Shown here: positions 15,489 to 22,224 of the stretch, piece after piece
How the letters are laid out: every line of letters begins with the position of its first letter
How positions within the stretch are numbered: the stretch's first letter is position 1
Virus record (IMG/VR): IMGVR_UViG_3300042485_000865
Coordinates: 1 to 25,663 of that record
From: a virus
Reading direction: 5' to 3' (one strand)
Length of the DNA stretch: 25,663 bases
Made by a program: the position numbers and the translations under genes
The notes under the pieces: model-generated
Database searches by the model: none
What the model was told of the DNA's origin: nothing
Seen by the model: only the letters and a program-made list of their open reading frames with translations

Positions 15489-16487
15489 TTATACTCCTTT
15501 CATTGAAATTGTAACTAATCTTAGACTTAGGTTATGCGTATTTGCCCATTTCAACCAACCACTTGTTGATGCAATGGATGATTGATATTGTTGTATATTT
15601 ATAATACCTTTCAGTAATCGATATGGAAGATTTCGCATCCTTTTGATCACTCGTTTGGCAGTGCTCTTTCTCAATAATATTTTCTCCGGAAAGTGCCTAT
15701 ACCCCAAAAAATCCACTCCCTGTGATACTGGAAATACTGATGACTTTGAAAATACCAATCGAAGACTTACTCCAATATAGTGTTCTATCCATGTTTTCAA
15801 TGACTGTAATTTCTTTTTACAATTATCGAACATGATAAAATCATCACAATACCTTACATAAGATTGCACCTTATGCACATGCTTTATTTTTGTATCCAAT
15901 TCATTCATATACAAATTACCGAACCACTGACTTGTATAGTTACCGATTGGAGTATTTTTCCCACCATCAAAGGATCTGATGATATTTTCAACAAGGGATA
16001 AAGTCCTTGCACATTTTATTTTTCTAGATACTATCGAAAACAATACATCATGATCAATGGACGGGTAGAATTTACGAATATCACACTTCAGGCAATATTT
16101 ATATTTTCTAACATGTTGCATTGTCTTTCTACTTGCATCATGCATTCCTTTTCCAACTCTACATGCATACGAATCATGTATCATCAAATTATCCCAAATT
16201 GGAATGAGTATTTGCAGTAATGCATGTTGTACAATTCGATCTGGGAAAAATGGTAAAATATAGATTTCCCTACGTTTGGGTTCATGGATTGTTTTAGTCT
16301 TATACTCCGAAGTTGTAAAACTCTCAGTGCATAGTAACTTCTGCAACGCAATCAGATTCCCATTGATATCCTTTTCAAATTGTCTAACCGCAAATCTTGA
16401 TGCTTTACCTCTCCTTGCCCGTTTATAGGCAAGATACAAATTTTCTGGATCTATGATCTTATCCCAAAGATTTCCGTGGCGTCTCAC
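15489..16487 (-). CDS. DGR reverse transcriptase (332 residues)
   Basis: The enzyme would reverse-transcribe the TR RNA with errors at adenines to make cDNA that replaces VR. RT motifs are in order: a basic N-terminus; IYILPFFPDRIVQHALL (residues 75-91); HDSYACRVGKGMHDA (104-118); CLKCDIRKFYPSIDHDVL with catalytic D136; the DGR-type motif 4 GNYTSQWFGN (182-191); SYVRYCDDFIMF with catalytic D215 and D216; and VDFLGYRHFPEK. About 330 residues is usual for DGR RTs, with no maturase or endonuclease domain. The start is GTG at 16487, the first start after an in-frame TGA; its ribosome-binding site is weak. The GTG overlaps the stop of the frame running through TR (GTGA), which suggests possible coupling. 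It lies 156 bases after TR. Confidence 0.95.
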   Translation of the reverse strand: MRRHGNLWDKIIDPENLYLAYKRARRGKASRFAVRQFEKDINGNLIALQKLLCTESFTTSEYKTKTIHEPKRREIYILPFFPDRIVQHALLQILIPIWDNLMIHDSYACRVGKGMHDASRKTMQHVRKYKYCLKCDIRKFYPSIDHDVLFSIVSRKIKCARTLSLVENIIRSFDGGKNTPIGNYTSQWFGNLYMNELDTKIKHVHKVQSYVRYCDDFIMFDNCKKKLQSLKTWIEHYIGVSLRLVFSKSSVFPVSQGVDFLGYRHFPEKILLRKSTAKRVIKRMRNLPYRLLKGIINIQQYQSSIASTSGWLKWANTHNLSLRLVTISMKGV

Positions 16488-16643
16488 AATATAATTTTCT
16501 CAAGGACTTTCACTTTCGTTACTAACCCCAGAGAAACAGTCGCTGTGTATTTTGCTGTATATGATTTTACATATATCAACAAGGTAAAAATGTCAGCCAG
16601 AGGACAGTTTAGCTCCGCATTTCCGACAATAAAACTCTCTGTA
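16488..16643 (-). ncRNA. DGR spacer RNA between TR and RT
   Basis: These 156 bases separate the 3' end of TR from the RT start. In the BPP-1 phage DGR, a spacer of about 140 bases here is needed for RT binding and cDNA priming. Position and length match. Its fold was not computed. Confidence 0.6.
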
Positions 16644-16760
16644 TCCGTAGCTCCTCGACCCGAATTATTCGAATTCAGATTGAGTGGGGAATTATTCCAA
16701 TTAGAAGACTGGGAACCGCAATTCACCCCATTATTCCAATTACCCCTGAGAATGCCACTA
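16644..16760 (-). repeat. DGR template repeat (TR)
   Basis: These 117 bases align without gaps to VR, at an offset of 175 bases. Read in the frame matching VR, TR gives GNWNNGVNCGSQSSNWNN and then SPLNLNSNNSGRGATD. The many AAT (Asn) codons are the preferred DGR template codon because A-mutagenesis at them can reach many amino acids without stops. TR carries 31 adenines on its coding strand, of which 21 differ in VR. Identity ends sharply at 16760 and near 16644. Confidence 0.95.
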
Positions 16761-16796
16761 CAATACATTTTTACCTTTCCGCCTTTCAACGAAATC

Positions 16797-17990
16797 TTAG
16801 AACCTATTGGTGGCTGGCTCCGCAGCCCCCCGACCCGAAGCAGCCGAATTCAGAGCGAGCGGGGAATGAGTCCAATAAAAAGACCGGGAACCGCAAAGCA
16901 CCCCATTAATCCAATCACCCCCGAGAAGGCCACGATAAGGAGCATCATAGTGTTGACCGCCAATACCTATATCATTTGCATCATAGGCATTTGCCCAAGC
17001 AGCAGCAGTATAAAGACCACCCATATCTCTGGTCCATTGCCACATAACACCACATGCATCTTCCATACCTTCATTTGAAATCATACGTCTACCGGCAGTA
17101 TCCGAGTGACCAGTTGTGGTAACTGCATCTACAGAACCCACGATATTGGTACTCTGATTGGCACCAATGGATGCCGCAACAAACTCTAACTGACTGATCG
17201 ATTTCATACCTTGACGTGCAAACCATTGCTCGAATTTGTATGTATGGAATGCAGGTGTTGATACGCCATCTGCAATTGTACCACCATTCACAGACACCAA
17301 TGTTGTGCCAGATACCGATGGTAAGTAAATATCAACCCACATATTGCAGGATGATAGGAAAGTACCTTCCTGACGTGCAATGGAACGATTGAATCTATCC
17401 CAGACAGTTCTAGGTAAAATATCACCCAATACATATCCAGTCAATGTATGACCGGCAATTGTACCAACTGAAACGCAGAGTGTATGGAAACCACCGATCT
17501 TGCGTGATGTCAATGCAGAGTAACCTGCAGGGAATGTTGAGTTGTTTGATAGAATGATACCACCAACACTTAATGCATACACATAGAAATCCTTGCCTGC
17601 ACGGTTTGATGCTGTGGCATACTGCGAATCATCCCAGTTACCGGCAGTATTGATATTCTTGGTAGTTGCAGCAATGGTTACCTGAATACTATCGACAACC
17701 ACAATAACCTGTGGCACATTCAATGTTGTGACAGATCCAGTGAATAATGCTGACTGTTCCAAGAATGTTGTTGATGCTGTTGGCAATCCAGTACAATTAC
17801 TTAGATTACCACTGATCGGTGTACCAAGTGCCGGAGCAACTAGAGTCTTATTGGTAAGTGTATCAGTTGTTGCCTTACCAACCAGTGTATCTGTTGCAAC
17901 TGGTAGAGTCAATGTATTGCTACCTGCAGTTGCCGGTGCTGCTATTGTAATACTTCCTGAAATATCTCCTGCGATGACCACGCTTGACAT
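16797..17990 (-). CDS. DGR-diversified fibre-tip protein with FGE/C-type-lectin-like domain (397 residues)
   Basis: Residues 1-75 are a phage-fibre segment (TDTLTNKTLVAPALGTP ... NLSNCTGLP). A middle beta region follows, to about residue 190. Residues 190-397 form a formylglycine-generating-enzyme-like C-type lectin fold, recognisable by TPAFHTYKFEQWFARQGMKS, MISNEGMEDACGVMWQWTRD, and the terminal GDWINGVLCGSRSFYW ... SPLALNS ... SGRGA. DGR target proteins such as Mtd of BPP-1 have this fold with the variable residues on its surface. The VR covers about residues 352-391; only six residues (PATNRF) follow it before the stop. The ATG overlaps the upstream stop as TAATG. Binding to a variable host receptor is inferred from family knowledge. 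Confidence 0.93.
   Translation of the reverse strand: MSSVVIAGDISGSITIAAPATAGSNTLTLPVATDTLVGKATTDTLTNKTLVAPALGTPISGNLSNCTGLPTASTTFLEQSALFTGSVTTLNVPQVIVVVDSIQVTIAATTKNINTAGNWDDSQYATASNRAGKDFYVYALSVGGIILSNNSTFPAGYSALTSRKIGGFHTLCVSVGTIAGHTLTGYVLGDILPRTVWDRFNRSIARQEGTFLSSCNMWVDIYLPSVSGTTLVSVNGGTIADGVSTPAFHTYKFEQWFARQGMKSISQLEFVAASIGANQSTNIVGSVDAVTTTGHSDTAGRRMISNEGMEDACGVMWQWTRDMGGLYTAAAWANAYDANDIGIGGQHYDAPYRGLLGGDWINGVLCGSRSFYWTHSPLALNSAASGRGAAEPATNRF
16812..16827 (-). promoter_or_regulatory. Hairpin at the 3' end of VR (possible DGR homing signal)
   Basis: The minus strand reads GGCTG-CGGAGC-CAGCC, a perfect 5-bp G/C stem with a 6-base loop, spanning the VR boundary. The equivalent TR position cannot form it. 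In BPP-1, an inverted repeat just past VR aids retrohoming. Confidence 0.55.
16819..16935 (-). repeat. DGR variable repeat (VR)
   Basis: These 117 bases at the 3' end of the target gene match TR except at 22 positions. Twenty-one changes are at TR adenines (coding strand) and one is a C-to-T giving Ser to Phe. The non-adenine positions are otherwise identical. The G/C-rich 3' end (GGGGGGCTGCGGA on the coding strand) is the expected place of the initiation-of-mutagenic-homing element. Confidence 0.95.
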
Positions 17991-18361
17991 TATTTGTTCC
18001 CCTTTGGATGACTGTCTTTGACTGATTGGATTGTTGCTTTCCAGGCATCTAGACCACTATGGAAAATTGTATCCAACTGATCTGCAATGCTTGGATATGC
18101 CTTGGAACGGACATCTGCCCATACACGATCTACAACTGCATCATTTATGGTTAGTCCCCATGCCTGACAGTAGGTAAAGTCAAATCCATCATATGATACA
18201 AACGCATCCAATTCTGGATATGCTGTATCTGACATTACTAAAAATGCGCCACAATCAGGTGTCTGACCAATGATGACTAAGTCAGTCTTTGGTGTTGGTA
18301 CCTGTGGTGTGCCGAAAAGTGCCTCAGCCTTGCTTGAGTTCAATACATAAAGGGTCATCAT
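17990..18361 (-). CDS. Fibre-associated accessory protein upstream of the DGR target (123 residues)
   Basis: The protein starts MMTLYVLNSSKAEALFGTP and ends with RSKAYPSIADQLDTIFHSG then LDAWKATIQSVKDSHPK. The C-terminal pattern YPSI..QLD......GLDAWKA.IQ.VK...P is common in phage tail-fibre and assembly-related proteins. The second ATG, at 18358, is better spaced from GGAGG than the first. The gene overlaps the preceding one by 38 bases and the DGR target by TAATG, so it is co-translated with the target and may help fold or attach it. Function is not proven. Confidence 0.82.
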   Translation of the reverse strand: MMTLYVLNSSKAEALFGTPQVPTPKTDLVIIGQTPDCGAFLVMSDTAYPELDAFVSYDGFDFTYCQAWGLTINDAVVDRVWADVRSKAYPSIADQLDTIFHSGLDAWKATIQSVKDSHPKGNK

Positions 18362-18911
18362 TACCTCCGAGTAAAAGTGTGTCTGCTGGAATCAATCCGA
18401 TCCCTTTCAGTGCTGCAAATGTATGTGGATTAGACATTGCATTTCTTAGTTTTGCCGGTGATGGTCTACCGTTTGCAATAATCTCTGCTTGAATTTCTTT
18501 GCCAATTGAGACTGTGAACTCATTGGCAGCATTTACTTCAAACATTTGTTCATCTGTGTAACCTGCAATCCTGGTGGTCTCTGCAACTGCATATGCCTCT
18601 GCAAGTAACCTTTCCAACATTACAATTTCTTCCTTGTTCAGCAGGAATGCTTCTTTTTGAGCAGGAAAATGTGACTCCAACTCAATAATCTCTGCCTGTA
18701 GATTCAGAATAATATGCAGTAAACCACCAGTGGTTTTCAGGTGCTCAAGTTCAGCAAGTTTTGCCTGATACTTTAGTTCAGCGACCTCTTCAAGCACTGC
18801 AGCACGCACACGACCTTCCAGGAAACCCTTCAGGGTTTTGATTTTCTCCCAGACAGTCTCACCAATAACTTGATAACGATAGTTGAATTCTGAATTCAAT
18901 TTTGATGCCAT
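18324..18911 (-). CDS. Conserved phage protein, helical (195 residues)
   Basis: The protein begins MASKLNSEFNYRYQVIGET and is strongly helical: VWEKIKTLKGFLEGRVRAA, LEEVAELKYQAKLAELEHLK, and LLNKEEIVMLERLLAEAYAV. It ends near SPAKLRNAMSNPHTFAALKG. I recall similar proteins in uncultured aquatic phages, without a defined function. The ATG at 18911 has GGAG 8 bases upstream; an in-frame ATG at 18950 would add 13 unlike residues. It may be a scaffold or assembly chaperone for fibres because of its coiled-coil content and its position at the head of the DGR cluster, but this is inference. Confidence 0.82.
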   Translation of the reverse strand: MASKLNSEFNYRYQVIGETVWEKIKTLKGFLEGRVRAAVLEEVAELKYQAKLAELEHLKTTGGLLHIILNLQAEIIELESHFPAQKEAFLLNKEEIVMLERLLAEAYAVAETTRIAGYTDEQMFEVNAANEFTVSIGKEIQAEIIANGRPSPAKLRNAMSNPHTFAALKGIGLIPADTLLLGGNDDPLCIELKQG

Positions 18912-18984
18912 ATTATAAACTCCATTGTATATTGATAAAGGGTGAAACACTCAAGTCACATCAAACGTGTAACTACAAATCTAT

Positions 18985-20346
18985 TTAGGTCAATGAGAAA
19001 CCAGCGGCAGCAGGACCACTTCTAGCAGTACCAACACCGGTAACATCAGTACTAACAACACCAGTATTTGATACTAAGTTAGTCATTGATACAGCAACAG
19101 AACCATTATGACCATACCCAAAGATTGCCTTATCTGTGCCATAACCAGCAGCAGCAGATAGATATCTAGCAGTACCAACACCAGTAACATCTGTACTGAC
19201 AACTCCAGTATTGCTCACTAGGTTGGTCATTGATACATTGACGCCAGTAGAACCATATCCAAAGATTGCCTTGTCTGTGCCATATCCAGCAGCAGCAAGA
19301 GCCCGTCTAGCAGTACCAACACCGGTAACATCAGTAGAGACAACACCAGTATTTGATACCAGGTTGGTCATTGATACATAAGCACCAGTATGACCATATC
19401 CAAAGATTGCCTTGTCTGTACCATAACTAGCAGCAGCAAGTTCATATCTAGCAGTGCCAACACCGGTAACATCAGTGGATACAACACCAGTATTACTTAC
19501 TAAGGTGGTCATTGATACAGCAACAGTAGTGGCACCATATCCAAAGATTGCCTTGTCAGTGCCATAACCAGCAGCAGCAAGAACATATCTAGCAGTACCA
19601 ACACCTGTGGTATCTGTTGCAACTACTCCAGTGTTGCTTACTAGATTGGTTATTGATACAGCGGCACCATTATAACCATACCCAAAGATTGCCTTATCAG
19701 TGCCATATCCAGCAGCAGCAAGAACATATCTAGCAGTACCAACACCAGTAACATCAGTACTGACAACACCAGTATTACTCACTAGGTTAGTCATTGATAC
19801 ATTAGCACCAGTGACACCATATCCAAAGATTGCCTTCTGTGTACCTGGACCCTTTGCTCTATGCAATGGATTCATCAGTACCATATCAGTGCCATCATAG
19901 ATCACATCTGATATCCAGTTTGTTTGGGATACCCAGGAGTTGATGAATACTTTCACTCCCTGTGCATTGTAATACTTGAAATTCTTTACACCCAATCCAG
20001 ATATGTTCAGAGTTACCGGAGTGGTACTCAATAATGCAGGAGTTGTGTGCAGTGTTACAGTGAATCTCTGTCCACTTGTATATGCAACTGCAGCAGGACT
20101 TGGAGTCAGTGTATATGCATTGCCTGTACCGGAAGTGGTGAATGCAATTGCAGATTGTGCCTGAGTGATTTGTGCTGTCTCTGAAGTACCGGAACTGAGA
20201 GTAAGAGTACCGGTAATATCTGCACCACTTGCAGTGATTGCAATAATTGGATTGGGTCCTGCCAATAATGATAGGTTACCCGAGTTATCGGAGGTGGAAG
20301 CAATACCACCTCCACCTGTTGTGATTGCCTGTATAGTTGATGTCAT
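18985..20346 (-). CDS. Fibre protein with six kelch-like repeats, copy A (453 residues)
   Basis: The N-terminal part, about 165 residues, holds fibre modules (AYTLTPSPAAVAYTSGQRFT, LNISGLGVKNFKYYNAQGVK, DVIYDGTDMVLMN). Six tandem repeats of about 47 residues follow. Each starts KAIFGYG, has a variable stretch of 5-8 residues, then a VSMTNLVSNTGVVSTDVTGV core, GTAR, a variable 3-residue spot and LAAAGYGTD. The length and Gly-rich aromatic pattern suggest a six-bladed beta-propeller of kelch type. The protein ends GFSLT like its neighbour, copy B, from which it is separated by 12 bases. A receptor- or glycan-binding role is inferred. The variation sits at two loops per repeat. Confidence 0.9.
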   Translation of the reverse strand: MTSTIQAITTGGGGIASTSDNSGNLSLLAGPNPIIAITASGADITGTLTLSSGTSETAQITQAQSAIAFTTSGTGNAYTLTPSPAAVAYTSGQRFTVTLHTTPALLSTTPVTLNISGLGVKNFKYYNAQGVKVFINSWVSQTNWISDVIYDGTDMVLMNPLHRAKGPGTQKAIFGYGVTGANVSMTNLVSNTGVVSTDVTGVGTARYVLAAAGYGTDKAIFGYGYNGAAVSITNLVSNTGVVATDTTGVGTARYVLAAAGYGTDKAIFGYGATTVAVSMTTLVSNTGVVSTDVTGVGTARYELAAASYGTDKAIFGYGHTGAYVSMTNLVSNTGVVSTDVTGVGTARRALAAAGYGTDKAIFGYGSTGVNVSMTNLVSNTGVVSTDVTGVGTARYLSAAAGYGTDKAIFGYGHNGSVAVSMTNLVSNTGVVSTDVTGVGTARSGPAAAGFSLT

Positions 20347-21190
20347 AGTAGTCTTGGATTATGTGAGTGAGAAACCAGCAGCGCTGGTGTAGTAATGGGT
20401 AGTACCAACACCGGTAACATCTGTACTGACAACGCCAGTATTTGATACTAGGTTAGTCATCGATCCACCACCACCAAATCCAAAAATTGCCTTGTCTGCA
20501 CCATAACTAGCAGCAGCAACAGCACTTTTAGTAGTACCAACACCGGTAACATCAGTACTAACAACACCAGTATTTGATACTAGGTTGGTCATTGATAAAT
20601 TGGCACCATTATAACCATACCCAAAGATTGCCTTGTCTGTGCCATATCCAGCGGCAGCAAGACTATATCTACCAGTACCAACACCGGTAACATCAGTACT
20701 AACAACACCGGTATTTGATACTAGGTTAGTCATTGATACATAACTAGGAGTATAACCATACCCAAAGATTGCCTTGTCTGTGCCATACCCGGCGGCAGCA
20801 GAACCACTTCTACTAGTACCAACACCGGTAACATCAGTACTAACAACACCAGTATTGCTCACTAGGTTGGTCATTGACAAAACAGAACCACTATCACCAT
20901 ACCCAAAGATTGCCTTGTCTGTGCCATATCCAGATGCGGATGGATATGCTCTACCAGTACCAACACCGGTAACATCAGTACTGACAACACCAGTATTGCT
21001 CACTAGGTTGGTAATTGATGTATATCCAGTACTATAACCATACCCAAAGATTGCCTTGTCTGTACCATAACCGGCGGCCGCAAGACCACGTCTAGCAGTA
21101 CCAACACCGGTGACATCAGTGGAGACAACACCGGTATTGCTCACTAGGTTAGTGATTGATACGTTAACAGAACCAGTATAACCATACCCA
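18990..21190. repeat. Twelve ~141-base coding repeats in two adjacent genes
   Basis: Six in-frame repeats per gene share a core reading ccaacaccggtaacatcagt then tgacaacaccagtatt on the plus strand, broken by short divergent stretches. The spacing is about 47 codons. The two arrays are separated by the N-terminal part of copy A. Confidence 0.85.
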
Positions 21191-21702
21191 AAGATTGCCT
21201 TCTGTGTACTCAATGTGCCAGAAGCACGACCAATCACATTCATCAGTACCATATCAGTGCCATCATAGATCACATCTGATATCCAGTTTGTCTGTGCCGA
21301 CCAACTATCAATAAACACTTTACTGCCCTGTGCATTGTAATACTTGAAATTCTTTGCTCCCAATCCCGATATGTTCAGGGTTGCAGAACCACTTGGAGTA
21401 GCATTCAAAGTAATATTGAATCTCTGTCCAGCAGCATATGCAGTCAATGCAGGGGTAGGAGTCAGTGTATATGCTGAACTTGTACCACCAGTTGTGAATG
21501 CAGTGTATGTTTGGTTTTGACTGGTTGCAGTTGATGCAACAGGGGCACCACCCACAGATAATACACCGGTAACAGCAGCACCGGCATTTGTTATGGCAAC
21601 AATTGTGGTTGCACCGGAAAGTAATGATAGGTTACCGGATGCATCGGCAGTGTAAACTAATGCACCGCTGGGTCCAGTTGTTGCTGCGATTGTTGATGCC
21701 AT
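20359..21702 (-). CDS. Fibre protein with six kelch-like repeats, copy B (447 residues)
   Basis: This is a paralogue of the neighbouring 453-residue protein: the same N-terminal modules (AYTLTPTPALTAYAAGQRFN, DVIYDGTDMVLMN), six repeats starting KAIFGYG and the same GFSLT end. The last repeat is shortened (KAIFGFGGGGSMTN). Variable stretches after GYG include YTGSVNVS, YSTGYTS, DSGSVLS, YTPSYVS and YNGANLS. The invariant core is nearly identical at DNA level between repeats and between the two genes, suggesting recent duplication or gene conversion. A TATAAATA box lies 44 bases upstream of the ATG. Propeller fold is inferred. Confidence 0.9.
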   Translation of the reverse strand: MASTIAATTGPSGALVYTADASGNLSLLSGATTIVAITNAGAAVTGVLSVGGAPVASTATSQNQTYTAFTTGGTSSAYTLTPTPALTAYAAGQRFNITLNATPSGSATLNISGLGAKNFKYYNAQGSKVFIDSWSAQTNWISDVIYDGTDMVLMNVIGRASGTLSTQKAIFGYGYTGSVNVSITNLVSNTGVVSTDVTGVGTARRGLAAAGYGTDKAIFGYGYSTGYTSITNLVSNTGVVSTDVTGVGTGRAYPSASGYGTDKAIFGYGDSGSVLSMTNLVSNTGVVSTDVTGVGTSRSGSAAAGYGTDKAIFGYGYTPSYVSMTNLVSNTGVVSTDVTGVGTGRYSLAAAGYGTDKAIFGYGYNGANLSMTNLVSNTGVVSTDVTGVGTTKSAVAAASYGADKAIFGFGGGGSMTNLVSNTGVVSTDVTGVGTTHYYTSAAGFSLT

Positions 21703-21745
21703 TTTTATTTTCCTAGTTTAGTTGTTGATAACCACGACACTCAGT

Positions 21746-21753
21746 TATTTATA
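21746..21753 (-). promoter_or_regulatory. T4-type late promoter box (TATAAATA)
   Basis: The exact TATAAATA on the minus strand lies in the 70-base gap before kelch-like copy B, 44 bases upstream of its ATG. Confidence 0.6.
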
Positions 21754-21772
21754 AGAATTGAAATTTCAGACT

Positions 21773-22216
21773 TTACAGCACCATCCACCTGGATCCAAGT
21801 GGTATTGTTACTTCTGCACCACTGTTTATAGTGATAGGACCAGTGGACATAGCATTTTTACCGGATGTAACAGTGTAACTTGTGGTGATAATTTGAGAAT
21901 TCTCGTAGAATACATCATCAGTACTACCACCCCGTGCTCCACCACCACCGCCAATAGCACTCCATGCACCCAACTTATACCCTTCAAATGCCGGAGTATC
22001 ACTGTTGAATCGAATCATACCATCAACAGGGGTGGGTTGCTCTGCAGTGGTACCGGCAGGCACTTTTATGGCACCAGTACCGGATAATGTGATGATATTG
22101 GCAGATGCCTCAACCTTATCAGTGTTTAGATTGATAAAGTTGTTGTCCAATTCAGTATTGGTCAGAGGAGCATTTTTTGCCGTGCCCCCAGTGAGTCTTG
22201 TAACGATAGTAGTCAT
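21773..22216 (-). CDS. Fibre-like protein (147 residues)
   Basis: The N-terminus (RLTGGTAKNAPLTNTELDNNF) is a phage-fibre start shared with the next gene upstream (VKGVPLTNTEVDTNF). The middle has TAEQPTPVDGMIRFNSDTPA and FEGYKLGAWSAIGG, a short fibre domain found on many tail proteins. The last 40 residues (TSYTVTSGKNAMSTGPITIN ... IPLGSRWMVL) are the same C-terminal module as in the 1004-residue fibre. It lacks any larger tip domain, so it may be a short fibre or an adaptor. It is 8 bases downstream of the S74 fibre gene. Confidence 0.85.
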   Translation of the reverse strand: MTTIVTRLTGGTAKNAPLTNTELDNNFINLNTDKVEASANIITLSGTGAIKVPAGTTAEQPTPVDGMIRFNSDTPAFEGYKLGAWSAIGGGGGARGGSTDDVFYENSQIITTSYTVTSGKNAMSTGPITINSGAEVTIPLGSRWMVL

Positions 22217-22224
22217 TTTATTAT

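Noticed and set aside
16096-16103. TATAAATA inside the RT gene (also one at 15596-15603)
   Set aside because: Both lie in A/T-rich coding sequence with no start at a suitable distance, so they are more likely chance matches.
15489-16487. RT as a group II intron or retron enzyme
   Set aside because: There is no maturase, HNH or intron RNA context. The motif 4 GNYTSQW, the size and the adjacent TR/VR pair fit a DGR.
16484-16789. An open frame of about 101 codons as an ordinary protein gene
   Set aside because: It is formed mainly by TR and the spacer. TR must stay open in the VR frame, so openness alone is not evidence of a protein. It has only a TTG start at its full length. Kept as a finding, not as a CDS.
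18990-21190. Regularly spaced repeats as a CRISPR array
   Set aside because: The period is about 141 bases, the repeats are coding and in frame, and the variable parts are only a few codons long.
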